Assembly (NCBI GenBank): GCA_002426555.1 | Contig: DIQU01000012.1 | Location: forward strand, 1-5,777 | DNA length: 5,777 nt | From: Firmicutes bacterium UBA5454 | GTDB taxonomy: Bacteria; Bacillota; Clostridia; Caldicoprobacterales; DTU083 | Direction: 5' to 3' | In this document: one piece after another, positions 1 through 5,777 of the stretch | How positions within the stretch are numbered: position 1 is the first letter of the stretch | Layout of the letters: every line of letters begins with the position of its first letter | The notes under the pieces: generated by a model | Told to the model about the DNA's origin: nothing | What the model saw: the letters and a program-made list of their open reading frames with translations, nothing else | The model's database searches: none | Position numbers and translations under genes: made by a program

Positions 1-79
1 TCGTTCTACTCGCATCTCGTATCAAATATCTTTTCGTTCTACTCGCATCTCGCAACTCGTATCCAGTATCCAGTATCAG
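1..79. repeat. Intergenic mosaic of 7-base tandem units with a 19-base direct repeat
   Basis: The 19-mer TCGTTCTACTCGCATCTCG occurs at 1-19 and again at 34-52, a period of 33. Most of the stretch falls into a 7-base register: CTCGCAT (9-15), CTCGTAT (16-22), CAAATAT (23-29), then a short break and TCGTTCTA (34-41), then CTCGCAT (42-48), CTCGCAA (49-55), CTCGTAT (56-62), CCAGTAT (63-69 and 70-76) and CAG. The units differ by one to three bases, as expected from slippage and divergence. The array is cut by the window edge, so its true length is unknown. It lies beyond the spoVT terminator and shows no coding potential. I see the repeats directly; their origin and any function are unknown. Confidence 0.8.
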
Positions 80-90
80 CCAAAAACCAT

Positions 91-119
91 AAAAAAGACA
101 TTGAAGTAATTCCAATGCC
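91..119 (-). terminator. Rho-independent terminator after spoVT
   Basis: Read on the minus strand, 119-97 forms a hairpin of nine pairs (two of them G-T) with a 5-base loop: the arms are GGCATTGGA and TTCAATGTC. Six T residues follow directly (96-91). It begins about 34 bases past the spoVT stop, as expected for the end of the transcript. On the plus strand the same hairpin is followed by five T residues (120-124), so it may also stop transcription from the other side. Confidence 0.82.
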
Positions 120-152
120 TTTTTCAGGTTTTTACCCACATTTAACCTATAA

Positions 153-710
153 TTATTGCTCCATCTGCTTAGCTAAGAAACCCGCAGCTGTTTCAGCTAT
201 TTTCAATTCCATTTCACCCATGTCCATATTGGGTTCTTTTGATAAAAGCACTACCGTACCAATAGCATCTCCCTGTGTAACAATAGGTACTATGACTTGT
301 GAAGAATATTTTGCAGGATCTTCCTCGTTGACCACAATGTTGTACATCTTTCCTTCTTCACTGCGGTTGGCAACAATAGGTTTCTTCATTTCCATAACCT
401 GCTCCAAATCCATATTTATCGCTCTGTCCAGGAATTCTTTTTTTGCACCTCCTGATACCGCTATTATGGAATCTTTATCCGTAACACATGAGATATGCCC
501 CAAACTTTGGTGCAGTGATTCCACATATTCCTTAGCGAAGTCGCCTAATTCTCCAATAGGGGAATATTTCTTAAGTATGACTTCACCTTCACGATCCGTA
601 AAAATCTCCAAAGGGTCTCCTTCTCTAATCCGTAAAGTCCTCCGTATTTCCTTGGGTATTACTACCCGTCCCAAGTCATCAATCCGTCTGACGATCCCTG
701 TTGCTTTCAC
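153..710 (-). CDS. spoVT: Stage V sporulation protein T, AbrB-family forespore transcription regulator
   Basis: SpoVT is a DNA-binding regulator made in the forespore, where in Bacillus it raises or lowers expression of sigma-G-dependent genes and affects spore coat and germination properties. The 185-residue product has the family layout. Residues 1-50 form the swapped-hairpin AbrB domain, which carries the very conserved stretch KATGIVRRIDDLGRVVIPKE followed by IRRTLRIREGDPLEIF. Residues from about 56 to 180 form the GAF-like domain that makes the tetramer. B. subtilis SpoVT is 178 residues, so this is full length. I start it at GTG 710 because that gives the family's usual N-terminus (M-KATGIVRR) and sits seven bases from a strong SD (717-725). 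ATG 716 abuts that SD, and ATG 755 would add 15 residues the family lacks. It has its own sigma-G-like promoter at 759-788 and a terminator at 91-119. No ligand for the GAF domain can be inferred. Confidence 0.96.
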   Translation of the reverse strand: MKATGIVRRIDDLGRVVIPKEIRRTLRIREGDPLEIFTDREGEVILKKYSPIGELGDFAKEYVESLHQSLGHISCVTDKDSIIAVSGGAKKEFLDRAINMDLEQVMEMKKPIVANRSEEGKMYNIVVNEEDPAKYSSQVIVPIVTQGDAIGTVVLLSKEPNMDMGEMELKIAETAAGFLAKQMEQ

Positions 711-716
711 ATACAT

Positions 717-725
717 CCCTCCCTC
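717..725 (-). promoter_or_regulatory. Ribosome binding site deciding the GTG start of spoVT
   Basis: The minus strand reads GAGGGAGGG immediately before ATGTATGTG. The GGAGG core (722-718) lies seven bases before GTG 710, a normal spacing, but only one base before ATG 716. This supports GTG as the true start. Confidence 0.75.
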
Positions 726-758
726 ATCAACATTACTTACCAAGTTGTCTTGCACAGT

Positions 759-788
759 TATTATTTTACTGTACTTTGGCTTTTATGC
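759..788 (-). promoter_or_regulatory. Probable sigma-G promoter of spoVT
   Basis: On the minus strand a GCATA element (788-784) is followed, after 18 bases, by AATAATA (765-759). The Bacillus sigma-G consensus is roughly GHATR, an 18-base spacer, then CATHHTA. All five -35 positions and six of seven -10 positions agree, and the spacing is right. The inferred transcript start is near 750, giving a leader of about 40 bases before the SD-supported start. In B. subtilis spoVT is known to be transcribed by sigma-G RNA polymerase, which matches. Sigma-F recognises similar sites and cannot be excluded. Confidence 0.65.
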
Positions 789-834
789 ATCAGTTTGGCA
801 GGAGCTGTGAAAATTTCCATGAAAAATCCATCAA

Positions 835-1986
835 CTACAGTCGTTTCTCATATTTTTTTATTTCAGCTTCTTCCAACCATTCGCTTATATATTCACCGAT
901 TTTCCCGCTCTTTTTATTATTTAACAATACCTCTCGAATATCTTCTTTGACATCTTCAAGGGAAACCGTTATATCCTCTGAAGCTTCATAAACCTTGATA
1001 ATGTGGTAGCCTGCATCGGTGGCAACCAAGCCTGATATCTCGCCTTCTTCCATTTCGAAGGAAGCTTCCAGGAATTCTTCCAACATGCTCGCATCACGCA
1101 GCATGGTGTAACCATCCTTGTTTTCTTCCATTTCCATGCCGGGATCTTCCCCATGCTTTATAATAAGGCTTTCAAAATCCTTATTGGTTCTGGTTTCATC
1201 CAATACCCTTTCAGCTTCAGCTTCAATTGCTTTCAATTTTTCCTCCCGCAGCTTGTCAGCATCCTCTGTTTTGTTTTCCTGCCTGAGCGCTTTAACAGCC
1301 TGGGCATCCTCATCCTGAAGCTTGATTAAAATATGTTTCACCCGTCGCATGGCAGGCTCTGTTACAATGGGAACAGCAGAATAATAGGCTGCCATGGAAG
1401 GATACTCTGATTGGGATTCCAATTCATCCTGATAGTATTCCTCAATTTCAATATCGCTTACCACTAAATCTTTCATCAGCTCATCAAGATAATCCTTGAT
1501 GGCAATATATTCTGCGCTGTCATCAAGATACTTTTCTTCCGTTGTGCCCGCTGCGGCAAAATATTCTGTCATATCATCTCTGGCCCGCTTCTGGTAATCC
1601 GTATTCGGATCTGCATTTTCATCTGCCTGTTCTTTCAGCATATTAGCGCGGTCTTCAAGAGCCTGCTCATATTCCTGTTTTGCTCGATCTCTTATATCAT
1701 CATTAACCACATAACCGGCAGCAGTGGATTTTTGTTTCAGCAGCTTCTCATCAATCAAGCTGTCCAATATGTCAGCCATAATCTCTTTGTTATATTCTTC
1801 CGGTTCACCATAATTTATCAGGTATGCGTCCAGAACTTCGCCTTTGAGAATTTCTTCTCCATTTACCCTGGCTACTACAATCTTTCGATCCTTCTCCTCA
1901 TTTACTCGAATCAGATCGCAGCCGGACAGCAATAAGACCAGCGCAGTCAACAGGGCTATAAATACCATGCTCTTTCGATTATTCAA
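835..1986 (-). CDS. prsA: PrsA/SurA-like peptidylprolyl isomerase lipoprotein (extracytoplasmic foldase)
   Basis: This is a membrane-anchored parvulin-type foldase that helps exported proteins fold on the outer face of the membrane. Numbering from the TTG start (383 residues): residues 1-22 are a lipoprotein signal peptide with basic R4 and K5, a hydrophobic core and lipobox L20-S21-G22-C23, so C23 should be lipidated. A SurA-like N-terminal domain follows (VARVNGEEI near 38, then helices to about 175, acidic and rich in E, D, K and R). The PPIC/parvulin domain spans about 212-335, with histidines H218 (VKHILIK) and H328 (GYHIIKV) at the positions typical of the active site. A charged helical stretch of about 30 residues (near 224-268) lengthens the loop after H218. 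The C-terminal tail is helical. TTG 1986 is chosen because AAGGA lies eight bases upstream. ATG 1995 (386 residues) overlaps that SD, and ATG 2043 adds an unlikely extension before the signal peptide. The gene probably follows mfd in one transcript. The symbol denotes the family; the exact paralogue is uncertain. Confidence 0.88.
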   Translation of the reverse strand: MNNRKSMVFIALLTALVLLLSGCDLIRVNEEKDRKIVVARVNGEEILKGEVLDAYLINYGEPEEYNKEIMADILDSLIDEKLLKQKSTAAGYVVNDDIRDRAKQEYEQALEDRANMLKEQADENADPNTDYQKRARDDMTEYFAAAGTTEEKYLDDSAEYIAIKDYLDELMKDLVVSDIEIEEYYQDELESQSEYPSMAAYYSAVPIVTEPAMRRVKHILIKLQDEDAQAVKALRQENKTEDADKLREEKLKAIEAEAERVLDETRTNKDFESLIIKHGEDPGMEMEENKDGYTMLRDASMLEEFLEASFEMEEGEISGLVATDAGYHIIKVYEASEDITVSLEDVKEDIREVLLNNKKSGKIGEYISEWLEEAEIKKYEKRL

Positions 1987-1994
1987 TCTGTTCA

Positions 1995-2002
1995 TCCTTT
2001 CT
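1995..2002 (-). promoter_or_regulatory. Ribosome binding site of the foldase lipoprotein gene
   Basis: The minus strand reads AGAAAGGA and then TGAACAGA before TTG 1986. The AAGGA core leaves eight bases to the TTG but overlaps the first base of ATG 1995, so that ATG is badly placed for this SD. The start is less certain than for spoVT because the SD is weaker and TTG is a poorer start codon. Confidence 0.5.
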
Positions 2003-2031
2003 ATCAGTATACACACTATTTGGGCATTCAC

Positions 2032-2063
2032 ATTATGGAGCATATTCCACCAGCAGCTGTCAA
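2032..2063 (-). promoter_or_regulatory. Weak promoter candidate between mfd and the foldase gene
   Basis: On the minus strand a perfect TTGACA (2063-2058) is followed after 20 bases by CATAAT (2037-2032). Both hexamers resemble sigma-A elements, but a 20-base spacer is longer than the usual 16-18, so activity would be low if real. It would allow some foldase expression independent of mfd. No terminator is visible in this gap, so read-through from mfd is the simpler explanation. Confidence 0.25.
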
Positions 2064-2094
2064 ATTTGCTCCATCTGACGCAGATTTCCTTTTA

Positions 2095-5000
2095 TTATAC
2101 CTGCATGCAGCTTTGTTGTAAATCATTTGTTTTCTCCAAGATGCTTGCAATAGCGGTCAAGGCTTCTGTTCCAGTACCTTCTTTAACATGGAGAAGCATA
2201 ACAGGCAGATTGGCAGCAACGAGGCGCAGCACTTTTTGATTTTCATTCAGAAGAATCATCAATGACCTGGGAGCCAGAGACTGGTTGCTTTTCAGCTTCA
2301 TTTTTACCTCCCGCCCCCTGTGGATGATATCCGTAAAGCCCAGCTGACCTGCCAATGCCCTGATATATGAGACATCTATCAAGTTCTGTGTTGATTCCGG
2401 TATTTCACCAAAGCGGTCAATCAGTTCATCTTCCACATCATGCTTTCCGTTAAGGTCTTCTATGGCTGCAATGCGTTTATACATCTGCAATCTGTGACTT
2501 TCATGAGGGATGTATTCTTTATCGATAAAGGCATCGATTTTAATATCCACCACAGTTTCCGCAGACTTAACAGGCTCTTCTCCTTTCAATTCCCGTACTG
2601 ATTCAGCCAAAAGCCTGGCATACATATCATAGCCTACTGTGACCATCTGCCCATGCTGTTCAGCTCCCAGCAGGTTGCCTGAACCTCGAATTTCCAAATC
2701 CCTCATTGCAATTTTAAAACCTGAGCCGAATTCTGTAAACTCCTTTATGGCCCGAAGTCTTTTTTCTGCCGTCTCGTTAAGTATTTTATCCTGCCTATAG
2801 GTTAAATAGGCATATGCCACTCGATTGGATCTGCCTACCCTGCCCCTGAGCTGATATAATTGAGACAATCCGAAACGATCCGAATCATATACAATCAAGG
2901 TATTGACACTGGGGATGTCAAGTCCATTCTCTATGATGGTGGAGCAGAGCAGCAGATCGTATTCATGGTCGTAAAAGGATACCATGACACGCTCCAAGTT
3001 GGATTCTCCCATTTGTCCGTGACCAACGGCAATTCGAATTTCCGGCACCAGCTGCCTGAGCCTTTCAGCCATTTTTTCCATCAGTCTTACCTGATTATAT
3101 ACGAAATAAACCTGGCCTCCCCTTTGAACCTCGCGGATGATCGCATCCCTAACCATGGAGTCATTGTATTCCACAACGAAGGTCTGAACCGGATAGCGGT
3201 CCTCAGGGGGAGTCTCAATGACACTGATATCACGAATGCCTGTCAGTGACATATGCAGAGTTCTTGGTATTGGAGTCGCAGTAAGAGTCAGAACATCTAC
3301 ATTCTTCTTCATCTGCTTAATCGTTTCCTTATGACCCACTCCAAAGCGCTGCTCCTCATCTACCACCAGCAGCCCCAAATCTCGAAATTTTACATCCTTG
3401 CTCAGCAGTCTGTGGGTGCCGATTAACACATCAACATTGCCTGCCTTCAGTTCCTTCAGGATCTCCTTCTGCTCTTTTTGGGTGCGAAAGCGGCTGAGAA
3501 CCTGAATGGTAAAGGGAAAATCTCCAAAGCGGCTGACAAAGGTATGATAATGCTGCTGTGCCAAAATAGTAGTAGGGGCTAAAACAGCCACTTGTTTTCC
3601 ATCCATAACCGCCTTAAAAGCAGCCCGGATGGCCACTTCAGTCTTGCCATATCCAACATCTCCGCATAGAAGCCGATCCATAACTTTTCCAGATTCCATA
3701 TCCTGCTTGATCTCTAAAAGAGACTGCAATTGATCCGGAGTTTCCTCATAGAAAAAGCTGTCCTCGAATTGGCGCTGCCAAGGGCTGTCTTTGGAAAAAG
3801 CATATCCCGTTGCCGCTTCTCTGGCAGCGTACAGTTTAATCAAATCAAAAGCAAGCTTCTTTACGGATTCACGAACTCGTGACTTGGTCTTCTGCCATTC
3901 GCTGCCCCCAAGTTTGGACAGGCGCAGCGTCTTGTCCTCACCGCCGATATAGGGCTGTATAAGATCCATTTGATCCGTTGGAATATACAATTTATCGCTG
4001 CCCGAATATCGAATCAGAAGATAATCTCTTTCCTGACCGCCTGCCGACAATTTTTTGATCCCCAGGTATCTTCCTATCCCATGGTTTTCATGAACTACCA
4101 GATCACCTGTTTTCAAATCTGTGAAAGGATCCAGCTTCCTGCCCTTCTTCTTCGCTGGCGTTTTGCGCCTCTGGGTGCCATAAATCTCCTGATCACTGAC
4201 CAGAACAAAACGCCCTTCTGTATATTCAAAGCCCTTGCTCAGACTCCCGGGAAGAGCGATGATTTGACCTGGAAATATTTCTCCTTTGGAACCAGCCCCA
4301 ATCTGTACTGCCAAACCATATTCCAATAAGACATCCGCCAGTCCTTCCAATCTTAATTTACTCCCTGACAGCAAAAGGATGAAATAACTCCGCTCCTTCC
4401 AATAACGGAGATCTTCTGCCAGAAGTTCCCATTTCCCATGATATGACGGGATCGTGCGGGCGGATACAGGTTGAACAGCCTTGGGTTCAAAGCCCAGGTT
4501 GCTGCGAGGCAGGGACAGTAAAGCCATCCCCTTATATTGATTTACCTCGGCGAGAATGGAATCATAACTGCTAAGCAGACCGGCTTGTTCCGGCAAAACC
4601 TCTCCCTTTAAAAGCAGATCTCTAAAATACTCAATAAAGTCCGCCATCATTTGCTTACTGTGCTCTTTGATCCGGACTGGTTCATCCAAAATCAAAATGG
4701 AATCCGAACCGGCATAATCCAGCAGGCTGCCCGGTTTATCATGGAAATATGGAAAATAATGAACCATTTGATCATCCAAAATCTTCTGATCAAGGCGCTC
4801 TAGCAGCTCTTGCGATCGGTTTTGCAGTTTTTGCACGTCAAAGGCCGGATCATTCTTAATTTTCTGCAGCAACTGACGATAGCTTTTCTCTATCCTGACT
4901 TTTCCCTTTTCCAGCTCTTTTGGTGTTACAATCAAATCCCTGGCCGGGGAGATGCGAATGGTTTCATGCCGTTCATCTGAGCGCTGGCTTGTTGGATCAA

Positions 5001-5637
5001 AGGAGCGAATGGAATCTATAAATTCATCAAAAAAATCTATACGGAAAGGTTTCGCCTGAGATAGGGGAAAGATATCAAAGATGCTCCCCCGCAGGCTGAA
5101 TTGACCGGGACCTTCAATCGAAAGCACACGTTCATACCCAAGATAAACAGCTTTTTCTGTCAGATAGGAAAGTGATACTTCATCACCTTCAGTTAACTCC
5201 AAAATGGAATTCTTAAATACAGATAGAGGAAGATTAGGCTGAAGCAGGGCATCTACCGAAGTGACAACCAATAGTTTTTCTCCTGCAGCAAGCCGTTCCA
5301 GCACTGAGAGCCGTTGACTTGTTACTTCACGGCTGTGTGCAGCGGCATGGTAAAGCATCATTTCTCTGGCAGGAAACAATACCGGATTATCCGGAAGGAA
5401 AAATTTCATGTCATCCAGCAAACGGTTGGCCTGCAGCTCATCATAGGTGACAAGCAGGCAGCTGCTGTCCATAGGATAAAGTATGCTGGCAGTTAAATGA
5501 CATTTTTGTGCTTCCGTCACGCCGGTAAAGACAGTCATACCGCTTATGCTTCGTATGTTTTCTCTGTTTTTCTGAAATTGGATCCAGCCTTCCATGGGCT
5601 TTTGCCAGACAGCTTCCATCAAATCAACAACTTTCAT
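2095..5637 (-). CDS. mfd: Transcription-repair coupling factor Mfd (ATP-dependent DNA translocase)
   Basis: Mfd recognises RNA polymerase stalled at DNA damage, pushes it off by translocating on DNA, and recruits UvrA for nucleotide excision repair in the cytoplasm. The 1180-residue product is full length (about 1150-1180 in the family). The UvrB-like N-terminal module spans about 1-350 and has the conserved GQFSLRGSIFDIFP near 178-191. After a variable region and a basic linker (489-501) comes the RNA-polymerase-interacting domain at about 505-565 (GDLVVHENHGIGRYLG). The helicase lobes span about 600-950: Walker A GDVGYGKT (659-666), DEEQ (760-763), TATP (786-789) and arginine-finger motif QLRGRVGRS (929-937). 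The TRG translocation motif follows around 970-998 (RGSGNLLGAEQHGQM). The C-terminal regulatory domain D7 is about 1030-1150. All catalytic motifs are intact. ATG 5637 follows two in-frame stop codons (TAATAA) and has no recognisable SD; internal ATGs at residues 7 and 15 are no better supported. Confidence 0.98.
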   Translation of the reverse strand: MKVVDLMEAVWQKPMEGWIQFQKNRENIRSISGMTVFTGVTEAQKCHLTASILYPMDSSCLLVTYDELQANRLLDDMKFFLPDNPVLFPAREMMLYHAAAHSREVTSQRLSVLERLAAGEKLLVVTSVDALLQPNLPLSVFKNSILELTEGDEVSLSYLTEKAVYLGYERVLSIEGPGQFSLRGSIFDIFPLSQAKPFRIDFFDEFIDSIRSFDPTSQRSDERHETIRISPARDLIVTPKELEKGKVRIEKSYRQLLQKIKNDPAFDVQKLQNRSQELLERLDQKILDDQMVHYFPYFHDKPGSLLDYAGSDSILILDEPVRIKEHSKQMMADFIEYFRDLLLKGEVLPEQAGLLSSYDSILAEVNQYKGMALLSLPRSNLGFEPKAVQPVSARTIPSYHGKWELLAEDLRYWKERSYFILLLSGSKLRLEGLADVLLEYGLAVQIGAGSKGEIFPGQIIALPGSLSKGFEYTEGRFVLVSDQEIYGTQRRKTPAKKKGRKLDPFTDLKTGDLVVHENHGIGRYLGIKKLSAGGQERDYLLIRYSGSDKLYIPTDQMDLIQPYIGGEDKTLRLSKLGGSEWQKTKSRVRESVKKLAFDLIKLYAAREAATGYAFSKDSPWQRQFEDSFFYEETPDQLQSLLEIKQDMESGKVMDRLLCGDVGYGKTEVAIRAAFKAVMDGKQVAVLAPTTILAQQHYHTFVSRFGDFPFTIQVLSRFRTQKEQKEILKELKAGNVDVLIGTHRLLSKDVKFRDLGLLVVDEEQRFGVGHKETIKQMKKNVDVLTLTATPIPRTLHMSLTGIRDISVIETPPEDRYPVQTFVVEYNDSMVRDAIIREVQRGGQVYFVYNQVRLMEKMAERLRQLVPEIRIAVGHGQMGESNLERVMVSFYDHEYDLLLCSTIIENGLDIPSVNTLIVYDSDRFGLSQLYQLRGRVGRSNRVAYAYLTYRQDKILNETAEKRLRAIKEFTEFGSGFKIAMRDLEIRGSGNLLGAEQHGQMVTVGYDMYARLLAESVRELKGEEPVKSAETVVDIKIDAFIDKEYIPHESHRLQMYKRIAAIEDLNGKHDVEDELIDRFGEIPESTQNLIDVSYIRALAGQLGFTDIIHRGREVKMKLKSNQSLAPRSLMILLNENQKVLRLVAANLPVMLLHVKEGTGTEALTAIASILEKTNDLQQSCMQV

Positions 5638-5642
5638 TTATT

Positions 5643-5672
5643 AACATACATGCTAATTCACACTCATTTCAA
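5643..5672 (-). promoter_or_regulatory. Candidate mfd promoter, possibly giving a leaderless transcript
   Basis: On the minus strand TTGAAA (5672-5667) and TATGTT (5648-5643) are separated by 18 bases, resembling a sigma-A promoter. A start about seven bases past the -10 element would fall at the mfd ATG (5637-5635), which has no SD. This is a pattern match of moderate quality; mfd may instead be read from an upstream gene outside the window. Confidence 0.3.
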
Positions 5673-5680
5673 GCATGCTT
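5671..5680. repeat. Short perfect palindrome upstream of mfd
   Basis: AAGCATGCTT is a perfect 10-base palindrome that overlaps the edge of the candidate -35 element of mfd. It could be a protein site or chance; at this length chance is quite possible. Confidence 0.35.
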
Positions 5681-5687
5681 AAGCTGA

Positions 5688-5703
5688 CCTATCTGCAGAT
5701 AGG
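5688..5703. repeat. 16-base perfect palindrome upstream of mfd
   Basis: CCTATCTGCAGATAGG reads the same on both strands. It lies about 50 bases before the mfd start and just upstream of the candidate -35 element. As RNA it would fold into a 6-base-pair hairpin with a 4-base loop, but no T-run follows on either strand, so it is not a standard terminator. A dimeric repressor or activator site is possible; no regulator can be named. Confidence 0.55.
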
Positions 5704-5754
5704 CCGGGTGCTGTTATTTCATTTGAACAGACAGAGTAGTCTGCCACTACACAT

Positions 5755-5763
5755 AACTCGTAT
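5755..5763. repeat. Possible fragment of the left-end heptamer repeat
   Basis: AACTCGTAT here is identical to 54-62 inside the left-end repeat, and includes the unit CTCGTAT in the same orientation. Only nine bases match and the following bases do not continue the array, so this may be coincidence or a decayed edge of another copy. Confidence 0.25.
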
Positions 5764-5777
5764 TTGCGTTTATCCCG

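Noticed and set aside
1..52. CRISPR-like array (19-base repeat, 14-base gap)
   Set aside because: Only two copies are present, the gap is far shorter than a CRISPR spacer and resembles the repeat units themselves, and no cas gene is nearby.
115..991. Open frames on the plus strand opposite spoVT and the gap above it
   Set aside because: They are the complement of a clearly recognisable gene or cross the intergenic region, have no SD and encode no family-like protein.
2003..2043. N-terminal extension of the foldase from ATG 2043
   Set aside because: It would put a non-signal segment before the lipoprotein signal peptide; the SD and lipobox position favour a start at 1986 or 1995.
2860..3249. 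129-codon plus-strand frame inside mfd
   Set aside because: It is antisense to the conserved helicase motifs of Mfd, whose coding constraint explains the lack of stops.
5688..5703. Terminator of the gene upstream of mfd
   Set aside because: The hairpin has no T-run on either strand.
5728..5743. Inverted repeat CAGAC-6 bases-GTCTG
   Set aside because: The arms are only five bases and no T-run or promoter context supports a function.
5679..5777. Minus-strand frame open from the window edge for 32 codons, possibly the end of an upstream gene such as pth
   Set aside because: The translation resembles no C-terminus I recognise, an open run of this length is common by chance, and it would include the 16-base palindrome.

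Overview
The window holds three complete genes, all on the minus strand, so transcription runs from high to low coordinates. In that order they are mfd (transcription-repair coupling factor), a PrsA/SurA-type foldase lipoprotein, and spoVT (AbrB-family forespore regulator). Moderate GC, Gram-positive-style ribosome binding sites with GTG or TTG starts, a lipoprotein PPIase and SpoVT point to an endospore-forming Firmicute. A parvulin lipoprotein between mfd and spoVT is an arrangement I associate with Clostridia rather than Bacillus. I cannot name the species.

Layout. Positions 1-79 hold a low-complexity direct repeat built from variable 7-base units. Positions 91-119 are a Rho-independent terminator closing the gene group. 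spoVT occupies 153-710; its start is set by a strong Shine-Dalgarno (SD) sequence and it has a good sigma-G-like promoter of its own at 759-788. The foldase occupies about 835-1986 and lies about 108 bases downstream of mfd with no terminator between them, so the two may be co-transcribed. mfd fills 2095-5637. Positions 5638-5777 are non-coding as far as I can see, with two perfect palindromes and a weak promoter-like pair. The last bases share a 9-mer with the repeat at the left end, so both edges of the window may lie in the same intergenic repeat family.

Function. Mfd acts at stalled RNA polymerase and recruits nucleotide excision repair. The foldase is anchored outside the cytoplasmic membrane and helps fold exported proteins. 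SpoVT tunes sigma-G-dependent genes in the forespore. They share no pathway; the link is a conserved chromosomal neighbourhood.

I found no clear sign of an undescribed multi-gene system. The genes are standard families. The items most worth a second look are the heptamer repeat, the sigma-G-like promoter of spoVT, the SD-less and possibly leaderless mfd start, the palindromes upstream of mfd, and two starts where an ATG lies inside or against the SD while a GTG or TTG downstream is better placed.
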